Assembly: GCF_000720185.1 (NCBI RefSeq)
Contig: NZ_JOIY01000026.1
Coordinates: 1 to 64,000 of the forward strand
Reading direction: 5' to 3'
DNA from: Streptomyces sp. NRRL S-340
GTDB lineage: Bacteria; Actinomycetota; Actinomycetes; Streptomycetales; Streptomycetaceae
Length of the DNA stretch: 64,000 nucleotides
This document shows, in pieces, positions 9,803 through 23,035 of the stretch; the first letter of the stretch is position 1, and every line of letters starts with the position of its first letter. The notes below the pieces were generated by a model that saw only the letters and a list, made by a program, of their open reading frames with translations, was not told the DNA's origin and did no database searches. A program made the position numbers and the translations under genes.

Positions 9803-10043
9803 GAAGCCAAAGACCGCTGGTCGTTGCCGTGCGCTCCCACGAGGGTGCGGTGGCCGAAGGATCCGCTGAAACTGCGGACGACCCGCGCAGGTGACTGTGG
9901 AAGAACTCCCGGAGTGTGCATGCCGACGGCATGTGTGCGGCCGGTCGAGTCCGCCCCGAGCGCCTGCGCCGGGGCGTTTCGTTTTCCCCAGTCCTCCTTC
10001 GGGTCCGCGCGGTCAGAATCACCCGGAAGGAGGCCGAGGCTCT
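9803..10043 (+). promoter_or_regulatory. L10 leader of the rplJL mRNA
   Basis: A structured untranslated leader between the promoter and rplJ. It contains the stretch with GCAGGTGACTGTGGAAGA typical of L10-L12 binding leaders and ends with a terminator-like hairpin (9952-9976) followed by T-rich DNA. By analogy with known L10 leaders, the L10(L7/L12) complex would bind here and repress its own synthesis. There is no protein-coding gene in this stretch. The exact RNA fold was not computed. Confidence 0.6.
9952..9985 (+). terminator. Attenuator-like hairpin in the L10 leader
   Basis: CGCCCC (9952-9957) pairs with GGGGCG (9971-9976), with an internally paired GCGC loop, followed by TTTCGTTTT (9977-9985). 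Its position inside the rplJ leader suggests transcription attenuation rather than simple termination. Confidence 0.6.
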
Positions 10044-10574
10044 ATGGCGAGGCCCGACAAGGCTGCCGCAGTGGCGGAGTTGACGGAGCAGTTCCGCAAC
10101 TCCAGCGCTGCCGTGCTGACCGAGTACCGCGGTCTCACCGTGGCGCAGCTCAAGACGCTGCGTCGTTCGCTCGGTGAGAACGCCCAGTACGCCGTGGTGA
10201 AGAACACGCTGACCAAGATTGCGGCCAACGAGGCCGGGATCACCACGCTGGACGACCTGTTCAACGGTCCGACGGCTGTCGCCTTCGTCACCGGTGATCC
10301 GGTGGAGTCGGCGAAGGGTCTCCGTGACTTCGCCAAGGACAACCCGAATCTCGTCATCAAGGGCGGTGTCCTTGACGGCAAGGCGCTGTCCGCCGACGAG
10401 ATCAAGAAGCTTGCGGACCTCGAGTCCCGCGAGGTTCTGCTCAGCAAGCTGGCCGGTGCCTTCAAGGCGAAGCAGTCCCAGGCTGCCTCCGTCTTCCAGG
10501 CGCTGCCGTCGAAGCTCGTCCGCACCGTGGACGCGCTTCGCGCCAAGCAGGCCGAGCAGGGCGGTGCCGAGTAA
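10044..10574 (+). CDS. rplJ: 50S ribosomal protein L10
   Basis: L10 anchors the L7/L12 dimers to the ribosome at the base of the stalk. The ATG at 10044 after CGGAAGGAGG gives 176 aa starting [10 protein letters not shown]. The rRNA-binding N-terminal domain ([20 protein letters not shown] and the [10 protein letters not shown] segment) and the C-terminal helix that carries L7/L12 ([14 protein letters not shown]) are recognisable. It is the first gene of the rplJ-rplL unit and probably autoregulated through the upstream leader. Confidence 0.97.
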   Translation: MARPDKAAAVAELTEQFRNSSAAVLTEYRGLTVAQLKTLRRSLGENAQYAVVKNTLTKIAANEAGITTLDDLFNGPTAVAFVTGDPVESAKGLRDFAKDNPNLVIKGGVLDGKALSADEIKKLADLESREVLLSKLAGAFKAKQSQAASVFQALPSKLVRTVDALRAKQAEQGGAE

Positions 10575-10691
10575 CTCGGCTCGCTTTCTGATCCACGCCG
10601 CCACGCGGCGGCACGGATCACAGCGGGCCGACGTACGCCCGCCATTCATGTACATCCGGCACCAGCCGAATCAGTGGAAGGATCGCCCGTC

Positions 10692-11078
10692 ATGGCGAAG
10701 CTCAGCCAGGAAGACCTGCTCGCCCAGTTCGAGGAGATGACCCTCATCGAGCTCTCCGAGTTCGTGAAGGCCTTCGAGGACAAGTTCGACGTCACCGCCG
10801 CCGCTGCCGCGCCGGTCGTCGTCGCCGGTGGTGCCGCCGGCGGCGCCGCCGAGGCCGTCGAGGAGAAGGACGAGTTCGACGTCATCCTCACCGGCGCCGG
10901 CGACAAGAAGATCCAGGTCATCAAGGTCGTGCGCGAGCTGACCTCCCTGGGCCTGAAGGAGGCCAAGGACCTGGTCGACGGTGCGCCGAAGCCGGTCCTG
11001 GAGAAGGTCAACAAGGAGGCCGCGGACAAGGCCAAGGAGTCCCTCGAGGGCGCCGGCGCCTCCGTCGAGGTCAAGTGA
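10692..11078 (+). CDS. rplL: 50S ribosomal protein L7/L12
   Basis: The multicopy stalk protein that recruits translational GTPases. The ATG at 10692, preceded by GTGGAAGGATCG, gives 128 aa. The N-terminal dimerisation domain ([21 protein letters not shown]), an Ala/Gly hinge and the C-terminal factor-binding domain ([21 protein letters not shown]) are all present. A perfect-stem terminator follows, separating it from rpoB. Confidence 0.97.
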   Translation: MAKLSQEDLLAQFEEMTLIELSEFVKAFEDKFDVTAAAAAPVVVAGGAAGGAAEAVEEKDEFDVILTGAGDKKIQVIKVVRELTSLGLKEAKDLVDGAPKPVLEKVNKEAADKAKESLEGAGASVEVK

Positions 11079-11146
11079 CCCGACGAGTCCCCTCCGGACT
11101 CTCCTGCGCGCTGAACACGGTCCGATAGGGCTGTAACGCGAACGCA

Positions 11147-11190
11147 CCGAAGAGCGATCATCCATCCGGGTGGTCGCTCTTCGGCGTTCC
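11147..11190 (+). terminator. Terminator after rplL
   Basis: CCGAAGAGCGA (11147-11157) pairs perfectly with TCGCTCTTCGG (11174-11184), and the stem can continue inward through ATCA/TGGT. The T run is weak (GTTCC). Confidence 0.75.
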
Positions 11191-11236
11191 CGGGGGTGGC
11201 TGTGGCGGCCTTGCACCCGCGACCGGGAGGGGTATG

Positions 11237-11422
11237 GTGATCTTCGTTCGGCCTCGAGAGGCCCCCGGAGACAGGCCGCGAGTGACGATGGCAGCATCCG
11301 GTTCGGGTATGAGGGGCCTTGACGAACCGCACGCAGCGCGCAATTCTCAGGACGCGTCGTCACAACGATCCGAATCCGAGGCATGGATCGGCGGCGAAGA
11401 GGGCAGTATCAACGTGCGTTGA
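11237..11422 (+). CDS. Possible small ORF in the rplL-rpoB gap
   Basis: An open frame of 61 codons (GTG at 11237, or ATG at 11234) sits behind GGGAGGGG (11225-11232), with good spacing for the GTG. The product (IFVRPREAPGDRPRVT and a Ser/Glu-rich tail) matches nothing I recognise. It ends 53 bp before the rpoB promoter. It may be a real small gene, a leader peptide or chance; codon bias is weak. Confidence 0.2.
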   Translation: MIFVRPREAPGDRPRVTMAASGSGMRGLDEPHAARNSQDASSQRSESEAWIGGEEGSINVR

Positions 11423-11474
11423 GGGTGACAGGCCGTAGGCGGTGACGACAACGAGGGTCGCGGAAAACCGGCGC

Positions 11475-11503
11475 TGGACATCAGTGGGCCAAGTGGCTAC
11501 ACT
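11475..11503 (+). promoter_or_regulatory. rpoB promoter
   Basis: TGGACA (11475-11480) and TACACT (11498-11503) are separated by exactly 17 bp, a very good match to the principal-sigma consensus. The predicted start near 11510 leaves a leader of about 175 nt before rpoB. The 607-bp gap between rplL and rpoB thus holds a terminator, a doubtful small ORF, this promoter and the leader. Confidence 0.72.
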
Positions 11504-11685
11504 GACCCTTTGCGCTGCCTGTTAGCTGTCCCCTGCCCGTCACCAGGGGCATGCCCTCGCCCGAACATCGACGACCGGACCGCACCTGACCTGGCTTTCG
11601 GCCACTTCAGGCACCGTCTGTCCCGGTGAGCGGAAGAGGGGCCGGTACGCGCGTAGTGAGTCCGAGCCCTCGGAAGGACCCCCTC

Positions 11686-14600
11686 TTGGCCGCCTCGCGC
11701 AATGCCTCGACCGCGAATACGAACAATGCTGCCAGCACCGCCCCGCTGCGCATCTCCTTTGCAAAGATCAAGGAGCCCCTCGAGGTTCCGAACCTTCTCG
11801 CGCTGCAAACCGAGAGCTTCGACTGGCTGCTCGGCAACGACGCGTGGAAGGCTCGCGTCGAGGCGGCTCTGGAGTCCGGTCAGGACGTCCCCACCAAGTC
11901 CGGTCTGGAGGAGATCTTCGAGGAGATCTCCCCGATCGAGGACTTCTCCGGGTCGATGTCGCTGACGTTCCGCGACCACCGCTTCGAGCCCCCGAAGAAC
12001 AGCATCGACGAGTGCAAGGAGCGCGACTTCACGTACGCCGCCCCGCTCTTCGTCACGGCCGAGTTCACCAACAACGAGACCGGCGAGATCAAGTCCCAGA
12101 CGGTCTTCATGGGCGACTTCCCGCTCATGACGAACAAGGGCACCTTCGTCATCAACGGCACCGAGCGTGTCGTCGTCTCGCAGCTGGTCCGCTCGCCCGG
12201 CGTCTACTTCGACTCGAGCATCGACAAGACGTCCGACAAGGACATCTTCTCCGCCAAGATCATCCCGTCCCGGGGTGCCTGGCTGGAGATGGAGATCGAC
12301 AAGCGCGACATGGTCGGTGTGCGCATCGACCGCAAGCGCAAGCAGTCGGTCACCGTGCTGCTGAAGGCGCTCGGCTGGACCAACGAGCAGATCCTCGAGG
12401 AGTTCGGCGAGTACGAGTCGATGCGCGCCACCCTGGAGAAGGACCACACCCAGGGCCAGGACGACGCGCTGCTCGACATCTACCGCAAGCTGCGTCCGGG
12501 CGAGCCCCCCACGCGTGAGGCCGCGCAGACGCTGCTCGAGAACCTCTACTTCAACCCCAAGCGCTACGACCTCGCCAAGGTCGGCCGCTACAAGGTCAAC
12601 AAGAAGCTGGGCGCGGACGCCCCGCTGGACGCGGGCATCCTGACCGTCGAGGACATCATCTCGACGATCAAGTACCTGGTGAAGCTGCACGCCGGCGAGA
12701 CCGAGACCGCCGGGGACAACGGCGGCACGATCGTCGTCGAGACCGACGACATCGACCACTTCGGCAACCGCCGCCTGCGCAGCGTCGGCGAGCTGATCCA
12801 GAACCAGGTCCGTACGGGTCTCGCCCGTATGGAGCGCGTCGTGCGCGAGCGCATGACCACCCAGGACGTCGAGGCGATCACGCCGCAGACCCTGATCAAC
12901 ATCCGGCCGGTCGTCGCCTCCATCAAGGAGTTCTTCGGCACCAGCCAGCTGTCGCAGTTCATGGACCAGAACAACCCGCTGTCGGGTCTCACCCACAAGC
13001 GCCGCCTGTCGGCACTCGGTCCGGGTGGTCTCTCCCGTGAGCGGGCCGGCTTCGAGGTCCGTGACGTGCACCCGTCGCACTACGGCCGCATGTGCCCGAT
13101 CGAGACGCCCGAAGGCCCGAACATCGGTCTGATCGGCTCGCTCGCCTCCTACGGCCGGGTCAACGCGTTCGGTTTCGTCGAGACCCCGTACCGCAAGGTC
13201 GTCGACGGCCAGGTCACCGACGAGGTCGACTACCTGACCGCCGACGAGGAGGACCGCTTCGTCATCGCGCAGGCCAACGCCACGCTCGGCGACGACCTGC
13301 GGTTCGCCGAGGCGCGCGTCCTGGTCCGCCGCCGTGGCGGTGAGGTCGACTACGTCAGCCCCGAGGACGTCGACTACATGGACGTCTCGCCGCGCCAGAT
13401 GGTGTCGGTCGCGACCGCCATGATCCCGTTCCTGGAGCACGACGACGCCAACCGTGCCCTCATGGGCGCGAACATGATGCGCCAGGCCGTCCCGCTCATC
13501 AAGAGCGAGGCCCCGCTCGTCGGCACCGGCATGGAGTACCGCTCCGCGGTCGACGCCGGCGACGTGGTCAAGGCCGAGAAGGCCGGTGTGGTCCAGGAGG
13601 TCTCCGCCGACTACATCACCACCGCCAACGACGACGGCACGTACATCACGTACCGCCTGGCCAAGTTCGCCCGCTCCAACCAGGGCACCTCGGTCAACCA
13701 GAAGGTCATCGTCAACGAGGGCGACCGCGTCATCGAGGGCCAGGTCCTCGCCGACGGTCCGGCCACCGAGAACGGCGAGATGGCGCTCGGCAAGAACCTG
13801 CTGGTCGCGTTCATGCCGTGGGAGGGTCACAACTACGAGGACGCGATCATCCTGTCGCAGCGCCTCGTGCAGGACGACGTCCTCTCCTCGATCCACATCG
13901 AGGAGCACGAGGTCGACGCCCGTGACACCAAGCTCGGCCCCGAGGAGATCACCCGGGACATCCCGAACGTCTCCGAGGAGGTCCTCGCCGACCTCGACGA
14001 GCGCGGCATCATCCGCATCGGCGCCGAGGTCATCGCCGGCGACATCCTGGTCGGCAAGGTCACGCCCAAGGGCGAGACCGAGCTGACCCCGGAGGAGCGC
14101 CTGCTGCGCGCGATCTTCGGTGAGAAGGCCCGTGAGGTCCGTGACACCTCGCTGAAGGTGCCGCACGGCGAGACCGGCAAGGTCATCGGCGTGCGCGTCT
14201 TCGACCGCGAGGAGGGCGACGAGCTGCCGCCGGGCGTGAACCAGCTGGTCCGCGTCTACGTCGCGCAGAAGCGCAAGATCACCGACGGTGACAAGCTCGC
14301 CGGCCGTCACGGCAACAAGGGCGTCATCTCCAAGATCAACCCGATCGAGGACATGCCGTTCCTGGAGGACGGCACCCCGGTCGACATCATCCTCAACCCG
14401 CTGGGTGTCCCGTCCCGGATGAACCCGGGACAGGTCCTGGAGATCCACCTCGGCTGGCTCGCCAGCCGCGGCTGGGACGTCTCCGGCCTCGCGGAGGAGT
14501 GGGCGCAGCGCCTCCAGGCGATCGGCGCCGACCAGGTCGACCCCGGCACCAACGTCGCGACCCCCGTCTTCGACGGTGCCCGCGAGGACGAGCTGGCGGG

Positions 14601-15171
14601 TCTGCTGCAGCACACCATCCCGAACCGGGACGGCGAGCGCATGGTGCTCCCGACCGGCAAGGCGCGGCTGTTCGACGGCCGCAGCGGTGAGCCGTTCCCG
14701 GACCCGATCTCGGTCGGCTACATGTACATCCTGAAGCTGCACCACCTGGTCGACGACAAGCTGCACGCCCGTTCGACCGGCCCGTACTCCATGATCACCC
14801 AGCAGCCGCTGGGTGGTAAGGCCCAGTTCGGTGGCCAGCGGTTCGGCGAGATGGAGGTGTGGGCACTCGAGGCGTACGGCGCCGCCTACGCCCTCCAGGA
14901 GCTGCTGACCATCAAGTCCGACGACGTCACCGGCCGCGTGAAGGTCTACGAGGCCATCGTCAAGGGCGAGAACATCCCCGAGCCCGGCATCCCCGAGTCC
15001 TTCAAGGTGCTCATCAAGGAGATGCAGTCTCTCTGCCTGAACGTGGAGGTGCTGTCCAGCGACGGTATGTCCATCGAGATGCGTGACACCGACGAGGATG
15101 TCTTCCGCGCCGCGGAGGAGCTCGGCATCGACCTGTCCCGGCGCGAGCCGAGCAGCGTCGAAGAGGTCTGA
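11686..15171 (+). CDS. rpoB: RNA polymerase beta subunit
   Basis: Catalytic core subunit of RNA polymerase. The TTG at 11686, seven bases after CGGAAGGAC, gives 1161 aa (MAASRNAST...), the usual Streptomyces length; the frame runs up to a GTG at 11626 that lacks a ribosome-binding site. The rifampicin pocket reads [20 protein letters not shown] followed by ALGPGG, the sensitive form at the positions equivalent to E. coli D516, H526 and S531. Downstream, RPHYGRM-type and [17 protein letters not shown] catalytic blocks are present. It is followed 102 bp later by rpoC. Confidence 0.97.
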   Translation: MAASRNASTANTNNAASTAPLRISFAKIKEPLEVPNLLALQTESFDWLLGNDAWKARVEAALESGQDVPTKSGLEEIFEEISPIEDFSGSMSLTFRDHRFEPPKNSIDECKERDFTYAAPLFVTAEFTNNETGEIKSQTVFMGDFPLMTNKGTFVINGTERVVVSQLVRSPGVYFDSSIDKTSDKDIFSAKIIPSRGAWLEMEIDKRDMVGVRIDRKRKQSVTVLLKALGWTNEQILEEFGEYESMRATLEKDHTQGQDDALLDIYRKLRPGEPPTREAAQTLLENLYFNPKRYDLAKVGRYKVNKKLGADAPLDAGILTVEDIISTIKYLVKLHAGETETAGDNGGTIVVETDDIDHFGNRRLRSVGELIQNQVRTGLARMERVVRERMTTQDVEAITPQTLINIRPVVASIKEFFGTSQLSQFMDQNNPLSGLTHKRRLSALGPGGLSRERAGFEVRDVHPSHYGRMCPIETPEGPNIGLIGSLASYGRVNAFGFVETPYRKVVDGQVTDEVDYLTADEEDRFVIAQANATLGDDLRFAEARVLVRRRGGEVDYVSPEDVDYMDVSPRQMVSVATAMIPFLEHDDANRALMGANMMRQAVPLIKSEAPLVGTGMEYRSAVDAGDVVKAEKAGVVQEVSADYITTANDDGTYITYRLAKFARSNQGTSVNQKVIVNEGDRVIEGQVLADGPATENGEMALGKNLLVAFMPWEGHNYEDAIILSQRLVQDDVLSSIHIEEHEVDARDTKLGPEEITRDIPNVSEEVLADLDERGIIRIGAEVIAGDILVGKVTPKGETELTPEERLLRAIFGEKAREVRDTSLKVPHGETGKVIGVRVFDREEGDELPPGVNQLVRVYVAQKRKITDGDKLAGRHGNKGVISKINPIEDMPFLEDGTPVDIILNPLGVPSRMNPGQVLEIHLGWLASRGWDVSGLAEEWAQRLQAIGADQVDPGTNVATPVFDGAREDELAGLLQHTIPNRDGERMVLPTGKARLFDGRSGEPFPDPISVGYMYILKLHHLVDDKLHARSTGPYSMITQQPLGGKAQFGGQRFGEMEVWALEAYGAAYALQELLTIKSDDVTGRVKVYEAIVKGENIPEPGIPESFKVLIKEMQSLCLNVEVLSSDGMSIEMRDTDEDVFRAAEELGIDLSRREPSSVEEV

Positions 15172-15273
15172 CGGGAGTCCGGCAGGGGCCTCGCCGATGA
15201 GTGAGGCCCCCGCCGACCCCCAGGCCCCCGTTTCAGACCACAGACTTACAACCCTGAGAGGGATTGACGCATA

Positions 15274-19173
<3,900 letters not shown>

Positions 19174-19195
19174 GCGAGCGTCGCTCTGAAGCACT

Positions 19196-19231
19196 GAAGG
19201 GCGGTCACCCCGGTGGGGGTGGCCGCCCTTC
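19196..19231. terminator. Bidirectional hairpin between rpoC and the convergent glycosyltransferase gene
   Basis: GAAGGGCGGTCACCCC (19196-19211) pairs with GGGGTGGCCGCCCTTC (to 19231) with one wobble. There is no T run. It lies 22 bp after rpoC and 36 bp from the end of the leftward gene. Confidence 0.7.
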
Positions 19232-19266
19232 GGCGTACCGCGTGAGCCGGTCCGCGGAAGGCCGGT

Positions 19267-20610
19267 CTACGGGACGCCCAGCTCGAAGATGACGTAGTGG
19301 GCGTACCAGCCGGAGGCGACGGCCGCGGTGCAGAAGAACACCGCCAGGGCGCCGGTCCGCAGCCGGTCCAGCGCCGCGGCCGGCGCGAGCAGCAGCGGGA
19401 AGGCGGGCAGCAGGTAGCGCATGGTGTTGCCGAACATCTGCTGGGTGCCCAGCACCGTGACGATCGTGGCCAGGGTGTACGTGACGAGCACCAGGGGCGG
19501 CCGCTTGCGCAGCATCAGGACGATCAGGAACGGCAGCGCGAGCACCAGCTGCAGGGAGAGCACGTCCGGGACGTCGAAGGCGAACACGTAGTCGTGGTGG
19601 CCGACGGCCAGGTTCTTCAGGACGCGCAGCGTGTAGGCGCCGTAGTCGAAGTAGTGCGCCCAGCCCTCGCGCTGGAGCGTGAAGTACGCGGTGGGCTCCC
19701 CGGTGGCGTAGCCGACCCAGGCGACGTAGCCGAGCAGGCCCAGCGGGGCGACGAGCATGGCGTACACCGGAGGGGCCACGCCGTGTTCGCGCCGGCTGTC
19801 GCGGCGCGCCAGCGTCACCAGCGCGGCCAGGCCCACCGCGCCGATCAGCACGGCGGAGGTGGGCCGGTTGAGCCCGGCCACGCAGGCGAGCAGGCCGGCC
19901 GTCACCCAGCGCCGGGTCATCACGCAGTAGCAGCACCAGGCCGCGAGCGCGACGAACACCGACTCCGAGTACACCGCCCACTCGACGCCCGCGCCGGGCG
20001 CCACCGCCCACAGCCCGGCGGCGATCGTGCCCGCGCGCACGCCCGCAACCGCCTTGACCACGGCGTAGATCCCGGCGGCGGCGACGAACGACGACACGAC
20101 CGACACGAGCATCCCGGCGCCGTACGGGCCGAGTCCGGTGACGCCCGAGACCATCCTGATGAGGGCCGGGTAGAGCGGGAAGAAGGCGACCGAGTTCTGC
20201 TGGACGGTGAAGAGGCCGTCGCCGCCGAGCCGCTCCAGCTTCGGGTCGTAGCCGTGCTGGGCGACCTGGAGGTACCACCAGCCGTCCCAGGTGGCCAGGA
20301 CGTCCCACCAGTGGGCGCCGCCGCCGAAGCGCGGCGCCTTCGCGCGGTAGTCCCCGGCGTGCTCCAGCAGCCAGGCGAAGACGGTGAGCCCGACGAGTTT
20401 GGTGACCCCGTACAGGAGGAGCGGGGGCAGGTAGGGGCGGGCGGCGGTGCGCAGGGCGCCGGCGTCGAACCGGCGGGAGCCGCCGGTGTGCTCCGGGGCC
20501 CGCTCCCCGGCCTCCTGGGCGGTCCGCCGCGCCGCCGGGGCGGCCGGTGGCCGGTCCGGGGCGGCACCCGCCGAGGAACCGGTCACCGCGTTGCCCGAAC
20601 CCGTACTCAT
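19267..20610 (-). CDS. Multi-pass membrane mannosyltransferase-like protein (GT-C type)
   Basis: A 447-aa protein with a Pro/Ala-rich cytosolic N-terminus (about 65 residues) followed by roughly ten hydrophobic spans. The first extracytoplasmic loop has WWDVLATWDGWWYLQVAQHGYD followed by NSVAFFPLYPALIR, resembling the PIG-V/Mannosyl_trans2 family, which transfers sugars from polyprenyl-phosphate donors. The ATG at 20610 (MSTGSGNAV) is preferred over the GTG-type start at 20709, as GAGGGGAAA lies upstream. It is divergent from a GT2 enzyme that could make its donor. The exact sugar and acceptor are unknown. Confidence 0.7.
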   Translation of the reverse strand: MSTGSGNAVTGSSAGAAPDRPPAAPAARRTAQEAGERAPEHTGGSRRFDAGALRTAARPYLPPLLLYGVTKLVGLTVFAWLLEHAGDYRAKAPRFGGGAHWWDVLATWDGWWYLQVAQHGYDPKLERLGGDGLFTVQQNSVAFFPLYPALIRMVSGVTGLGPYGAGMLVSVVSSFVAAAGIYAVVKAVAGVRAGTIAAGLWAVAPGAGVEWAVYSESVFVALAAWCCYCVMTRRWVTAGLLACVAGLNRPTSAVLIGAVGLAALVTLARRDSRREHGVAPPVYAMLVAPLGLLGYVAWVGYATGEPTAYFTLQREGWAHYFDYGAYTLRVLKNLAVGHHDYVFAFDVPDVLSLQLVLALPFLIVLMLRKRPPLVLVTYTLATIVTVLGTQQMFGNTMRYLLPAFPLLLAPAAALDRLRTGALAVFFCTAAVASGWYAHYVIFELGVP

Positions 20611-20744
20611 GCCCGTGTGTTTCCCCTCGGCCCCCGGTCCCGGCGCCCGCCCCGCCCGGTCGTGCCGGGGCCGGGGGCCTGTGAACCGTCTGTCATAAGA
20701 TCGCACCACGGTCGCACATCGGCGCGGGCCGAGGGGAGGCCCGG

Positions 20745-21860
20745 GTGGCTCAACAGGTGGACGGCGCGGACCGCGGGACCGTGCTGTCGGTCGTCATACC
20801 CATGTACAACGAGGAAGAGGCCCTGCCCGCGCTGGTCAACCGGCTGCGCCCGGTGCTGGACGGCCTCGGACCGCGCTACGAGGTCGTCGCGGTCGACGAC
20901 GGCAGCGGCGACCGGACCGCCGAACTGCTCGCCGCGTTCCGGCTCGGCTGGCCGGAACTGCGCGTGGTCGGCCTGCGCCGCAACTCCGGGCACCAGGCCG
21001 CCCTCACCGCGGGCCTGGACCGCGCGGTCGGGGACTACGTGGTGAGTCTGGACGCCGACTGCCAGGACCCGCCCGAGAAGATCCCCCAGATGCTCGCGCT
21101 GGCCCGCGACGAGGGGCTCGACGTCGTCTACGGCGTCCGCGCCGACCGCAGCAGCGACAGCGCGTTCAAGCGGGGCACGGCGGGCGTCTACTACCGGCTG
21201 CTGCGGCGCCTGGCGGGGCCGTCCGTGCCCGCGCACGCGGGGGACTTCCGGCTGCTCAGCCGGGCCGCCGTGGACGCCCTCAAGGCCCTGCCGGACCAGC
21301 AGCGGGTCTACCGGCTGCTGGTGCCGTGGCTCGGCTTCCCCAGCGGGCAGGTCACCTACGAGCGCGAGCTGCGTTCCGCCGGCCGGACGAAGTACCCGCT
21401 CGGGCGGATGATCCTGCTCGCCGCCGACAGCATCACCGGCTTCTCCGCCGCGCCGCTGCGGCTGGCGACCTGGCTGGGCGGCGGGGCGTTCGTGGTGTGC
21501 CTGGGCCTGCTGGTGTACACGTTCACCGGGTACGCCCTGGGGCACACCGTGCCCGGCTGGACCTCGCTGCTCACGGCGGTGGTCTTCATCGGCGCGGTCC
21601 AGCTGATCTGCGTGGGCCTGCTGGGGGAGTACGTCGCCCGGATCTACACCGCCGTCCAGAACCGGCCCTCGTACTTCGTGCGGGACGACACGGGGGAGGG
21701 CACGGGGACGGGCGGTCCGGCCGCGGACGGCGCGGAGGCGGACCGTGCGGGGGCGGACCGTGCGGCCGCGGAGGGCGCCGGGGCGGTCGGCGCCGGGAGG
21801 GCCGGCGCGGAGGAAGGTTCCGCCTCCTGCCGTCGCGGGGCGCGTCCGCCGGCCCGGTAG
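20745..21860 (+). CDS. GT2 polyprenyl-phosphate glycosyltransferase with C-terminal membrane spans
   Basis: A 371-aa protein. The GT-A domain has VVIPMYNEEEALPALV near the N-terminus, the nucleotide-binding VVAVDDGSGDRT, and the metal motif SLDADCQDPPE; residues 1-230 match ArnC/GtrB/DPM1-like enzymes that load a sugar on polyprenyl phosphate. Two membrane spans follow (GGGAFVVCLGLLVYTFTGYAL and LLTAVVFIGAVQLICVGLL), then a low-complexity Ala/Gly/Arg/Glu tail with a repeated EADRAGADRAAAEG pattern. The GTG follows GAGGGGAGG. The 134-bp divergent gap holds TAAGAT, a plausible -10. It probably supplies the donor for the divergent GT-C enzyme. Confidence 0.82.
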   Translation: MAQQVDGADRGTVLSVVIPMYNEEEALPALVNRLRPVLDGLGPRYEVVAVDDGSGDRTAELLAAFRLGWPELRVVGLRRNSGHQAALTAGLDRAVGDYVVSLDADCQDPPEKIPQMLALARDEGLDVVYGVRADRSSDSAFKRGTAGVYYRLLRRLAGPSVPAHAGDFRLLSRAAVDALKALPDQQRVYRLLVPWLGFPSGQVTYERELRSAGRTKYPLGRMILLAADSITGFSAAPLRLATWLGGGAFVVCLGLLVYTFTGYALGHTVPGWTSLLTAVVFIGAVQLICVGLLGEYVARIYTAVQNRPSYFVRDDTGEGTGTGGPAADGAEADRAGADRAAAEGAGAVGAGRAGAEEGSASCRRGARPPAR

Positions 21861-21929
21861 GGTACGGCGTGCGTGAAGCAGGTGAAAGTGGTATGGAGCG
21901 GGCGCGGGCGGCCGTCCCGCCCATTTGTT

Positions 21930-21958
21930 TTGACCGCAGCGAATGCGATAGGTACGCT
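21930..21958 (+). promoter_or_regulatory. rpsL (str operon) promoter
   Basis: TTGACC (21930-21935) and TACGCT (21953-21958) with a 17-bp spacer, an excellent match to the principal-sigma consensus. The expected transcript start is close to 21965, about 187 nt upstream of rpsL. Confidence 0.78.
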
Positions 21959-21966
21959 CAGACCTT

Positions 21967-22152
21967 GTGCCTGGGGTGTGCCCTGGCTCTCGTGCGTGCC
22001 TACAACCGCCAGGGAGCCGTCATAGGCCACCGCAATCTGCGCTTCTTTCTGCCTTGCGCCGGGAGTCCGCGGGATTCGACACACCCGACCGCGTGGGTCG
22101 GCGACGTTCCAGGTTAGCTGTACCCATCGGCACACAGAAACCGGAGAAGTAG
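21967..22152 (+). CDS. Possible leader ORF ending on the rpsL start codon
   Basis: A 61-codon frame starts with GTG at 21967, eight bases after the -10 of the rpsL promoter, so it would be translated leaderless or nearly so. Its TAG stop (22150-22152) overlaps the rpsL GTG (22152) as TAGTG. The product is Arg/Pro/Ser-rich with no recognisable domain. It may be a regulatory leader peptide coupling translation into rpsL, or only a fortuitous frame in a structured leader. Confidence 0.3.
   Translation: MPGVCPGSRACLQPPGSRHRPPQSALLSALRRESAGFDTPDRVGRRRSRLAVPIGTQKPEK
22077..22101 (+). promoter_or_regulatory. Shared leader element, rpsL copy
   Basis: A 25-nt sequence containing the hairpin CCGACC-GCGTG-GGTCGG. 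It is found again, with one mismatch, at 41470-41494 in the rpsJ leader. It is located 51 nt upstream of rpsL. It is a candidate site for common control of the str and S10 operons. Confidence 0.6.
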
Positions 22153-22523
22153 TGCCTACGATCCAGCAGCTGGTCCGCAAGGGCCGGCAGGACAAGGTCG
22201 AGAAGAACAAGACGCCGGCACTCGAGGGTTCGCCCCAGCGCCGTGGCGTCTGCACGCGTGTGTTCACGACCACCCCGAAGAAGCCGAACTCGGCCCTCCG
22301 TAAGGTCGCGCGTGTGCGTCTGACCAGCGGCATCGAGGTCACGGCCTACATTCCGGGTGAGGGACACAACCTGCAGGAGCACTCCATCGTGCTCGTGCGC
22401 GGCGGCCGTGTGAAGGACCTGCCGGGTGTTCGCTACAAGATCATCCGCGGTTCGCTCGACACCCAGGGTGTCAAGAACCGCAAGCAGGCTCGCAGCCGTT
22501 ACGGCGCCAAGAAGGAGAAGTAA
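22152..22523 (+). CDS. rpsL: 30S ribosomal protein S12
   Basis: S12 controls decoding accuracy in the 30S A site. It has 123 aa; the GTG at 22152 is preceded by GGAGAAG. The loops [11 protein letters not shown] and [15 protein letters not shown] are intact with Lys43 and Lys88, the wild-type residues at classic streptomycin-resistance positions. It is the first gene of the rpsL-rpsG-fusA-tuf operon, two bases from rpsG. Confidence 0.98.
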   Translation: MPTIQQLVRKGRQDKVEKNKTPALEGSPQRRGVCTRVFTTTPKKPNSALRKVARVRLTSGIEVTAYIPGEGHNLQEHSIVLVRGGRVKDLPGVRYKIIRGSLDTQGVKNRKQARSRYGAKKEK

Positions 22524-22525
22524 GA

Positions 22526-22996
22526 ATGCCTCGTAAGGGCCCCGCCCCGAAGCGCCCGGTCATCATCGACCCGGTCTACGGTTCTCCTCTGGTGACCTCC
22601 CTGATCAACAAGGTGCTGCTGAACGGCAAGCGCTCCACCGCCGAGCGCATCGTCTACGGCGCCATGGAGGGTCTGCGTGAGAAGACGGGCAACGACCCGA
22701 TCATCACGCTGAAGCGCGCGCTGGAGAACATCAAGCCGACCCTCGAGGTCAAGTCCCGCCGTGTCGGTGGTGCGACGTACCAGGTTCCGATCGAGGTCAA
22801 GCCCGGTCGTGCCAACACGCTCGCGCTGCGCTGGCTGGTCGGTTACTCCCGCGCCCGTCGCGAGAAGACCATGACCGAGCGTCTGCTCAACGAGCTCCTC
22901 GACGCCTCCAACGGCCTCGGCGCCGCTGTGAAGAAGCGCGAGGACACCCACAAGATGGCCGAGTCCAACAAGGCCTTCGCGCACTACCGCTGGTAG
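22526..22996 (+). CDS. rpsG: 30S ribosomal protein S7
   Basis: S7 nucleates assembly of the 30S head by binding the 3' major domain of 16S rRNA. The 156-aa length is standard. [21 protein letters not shown] and the basic [19 protein letters not shown] are family landmarks. The ATG follows AAGGAGAAGTAAGA. In other bacteria S7 is the str-operon autoregulator; no site for this was identified here. Confidence 0.98.
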   Translation: MPRKGPAPKRPVIIDPVYGSPLVTSLINKVLLNGKRSTAERIVYGAMEGLREKTGNDPIITLKRALENIKPTLEVKSRRVGGATYQVPIEVKPGRANTLALRWLVGYSRARREKTMTERLLNELLDASNGLGAAVKKREDTHKMAESNKAFAHYRW

Positions 22997-23035
22997 TCGC
23001 TTCCCCATCGAGAACCGAGAGAAGACTGAAGCCTT

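Noticed and set aside
11626..11685. Upstream GTG start for rpoB
   Set aside because: No Shine-Dalgarno, and the added 20 residues are unlike RpoB N-termini; the TTG at 11686 has GGAAGGAC at proper spacing and gives the family length.
22152..22523. A streptomycin-resistance allele of rpsL, or rifampicin-resistance changes in rpoB
   Set aside because: Lys43 and Lys88 of S12 and the [19 protein letters not shown] segment of RpoB are the wild-type, sensitive residues.
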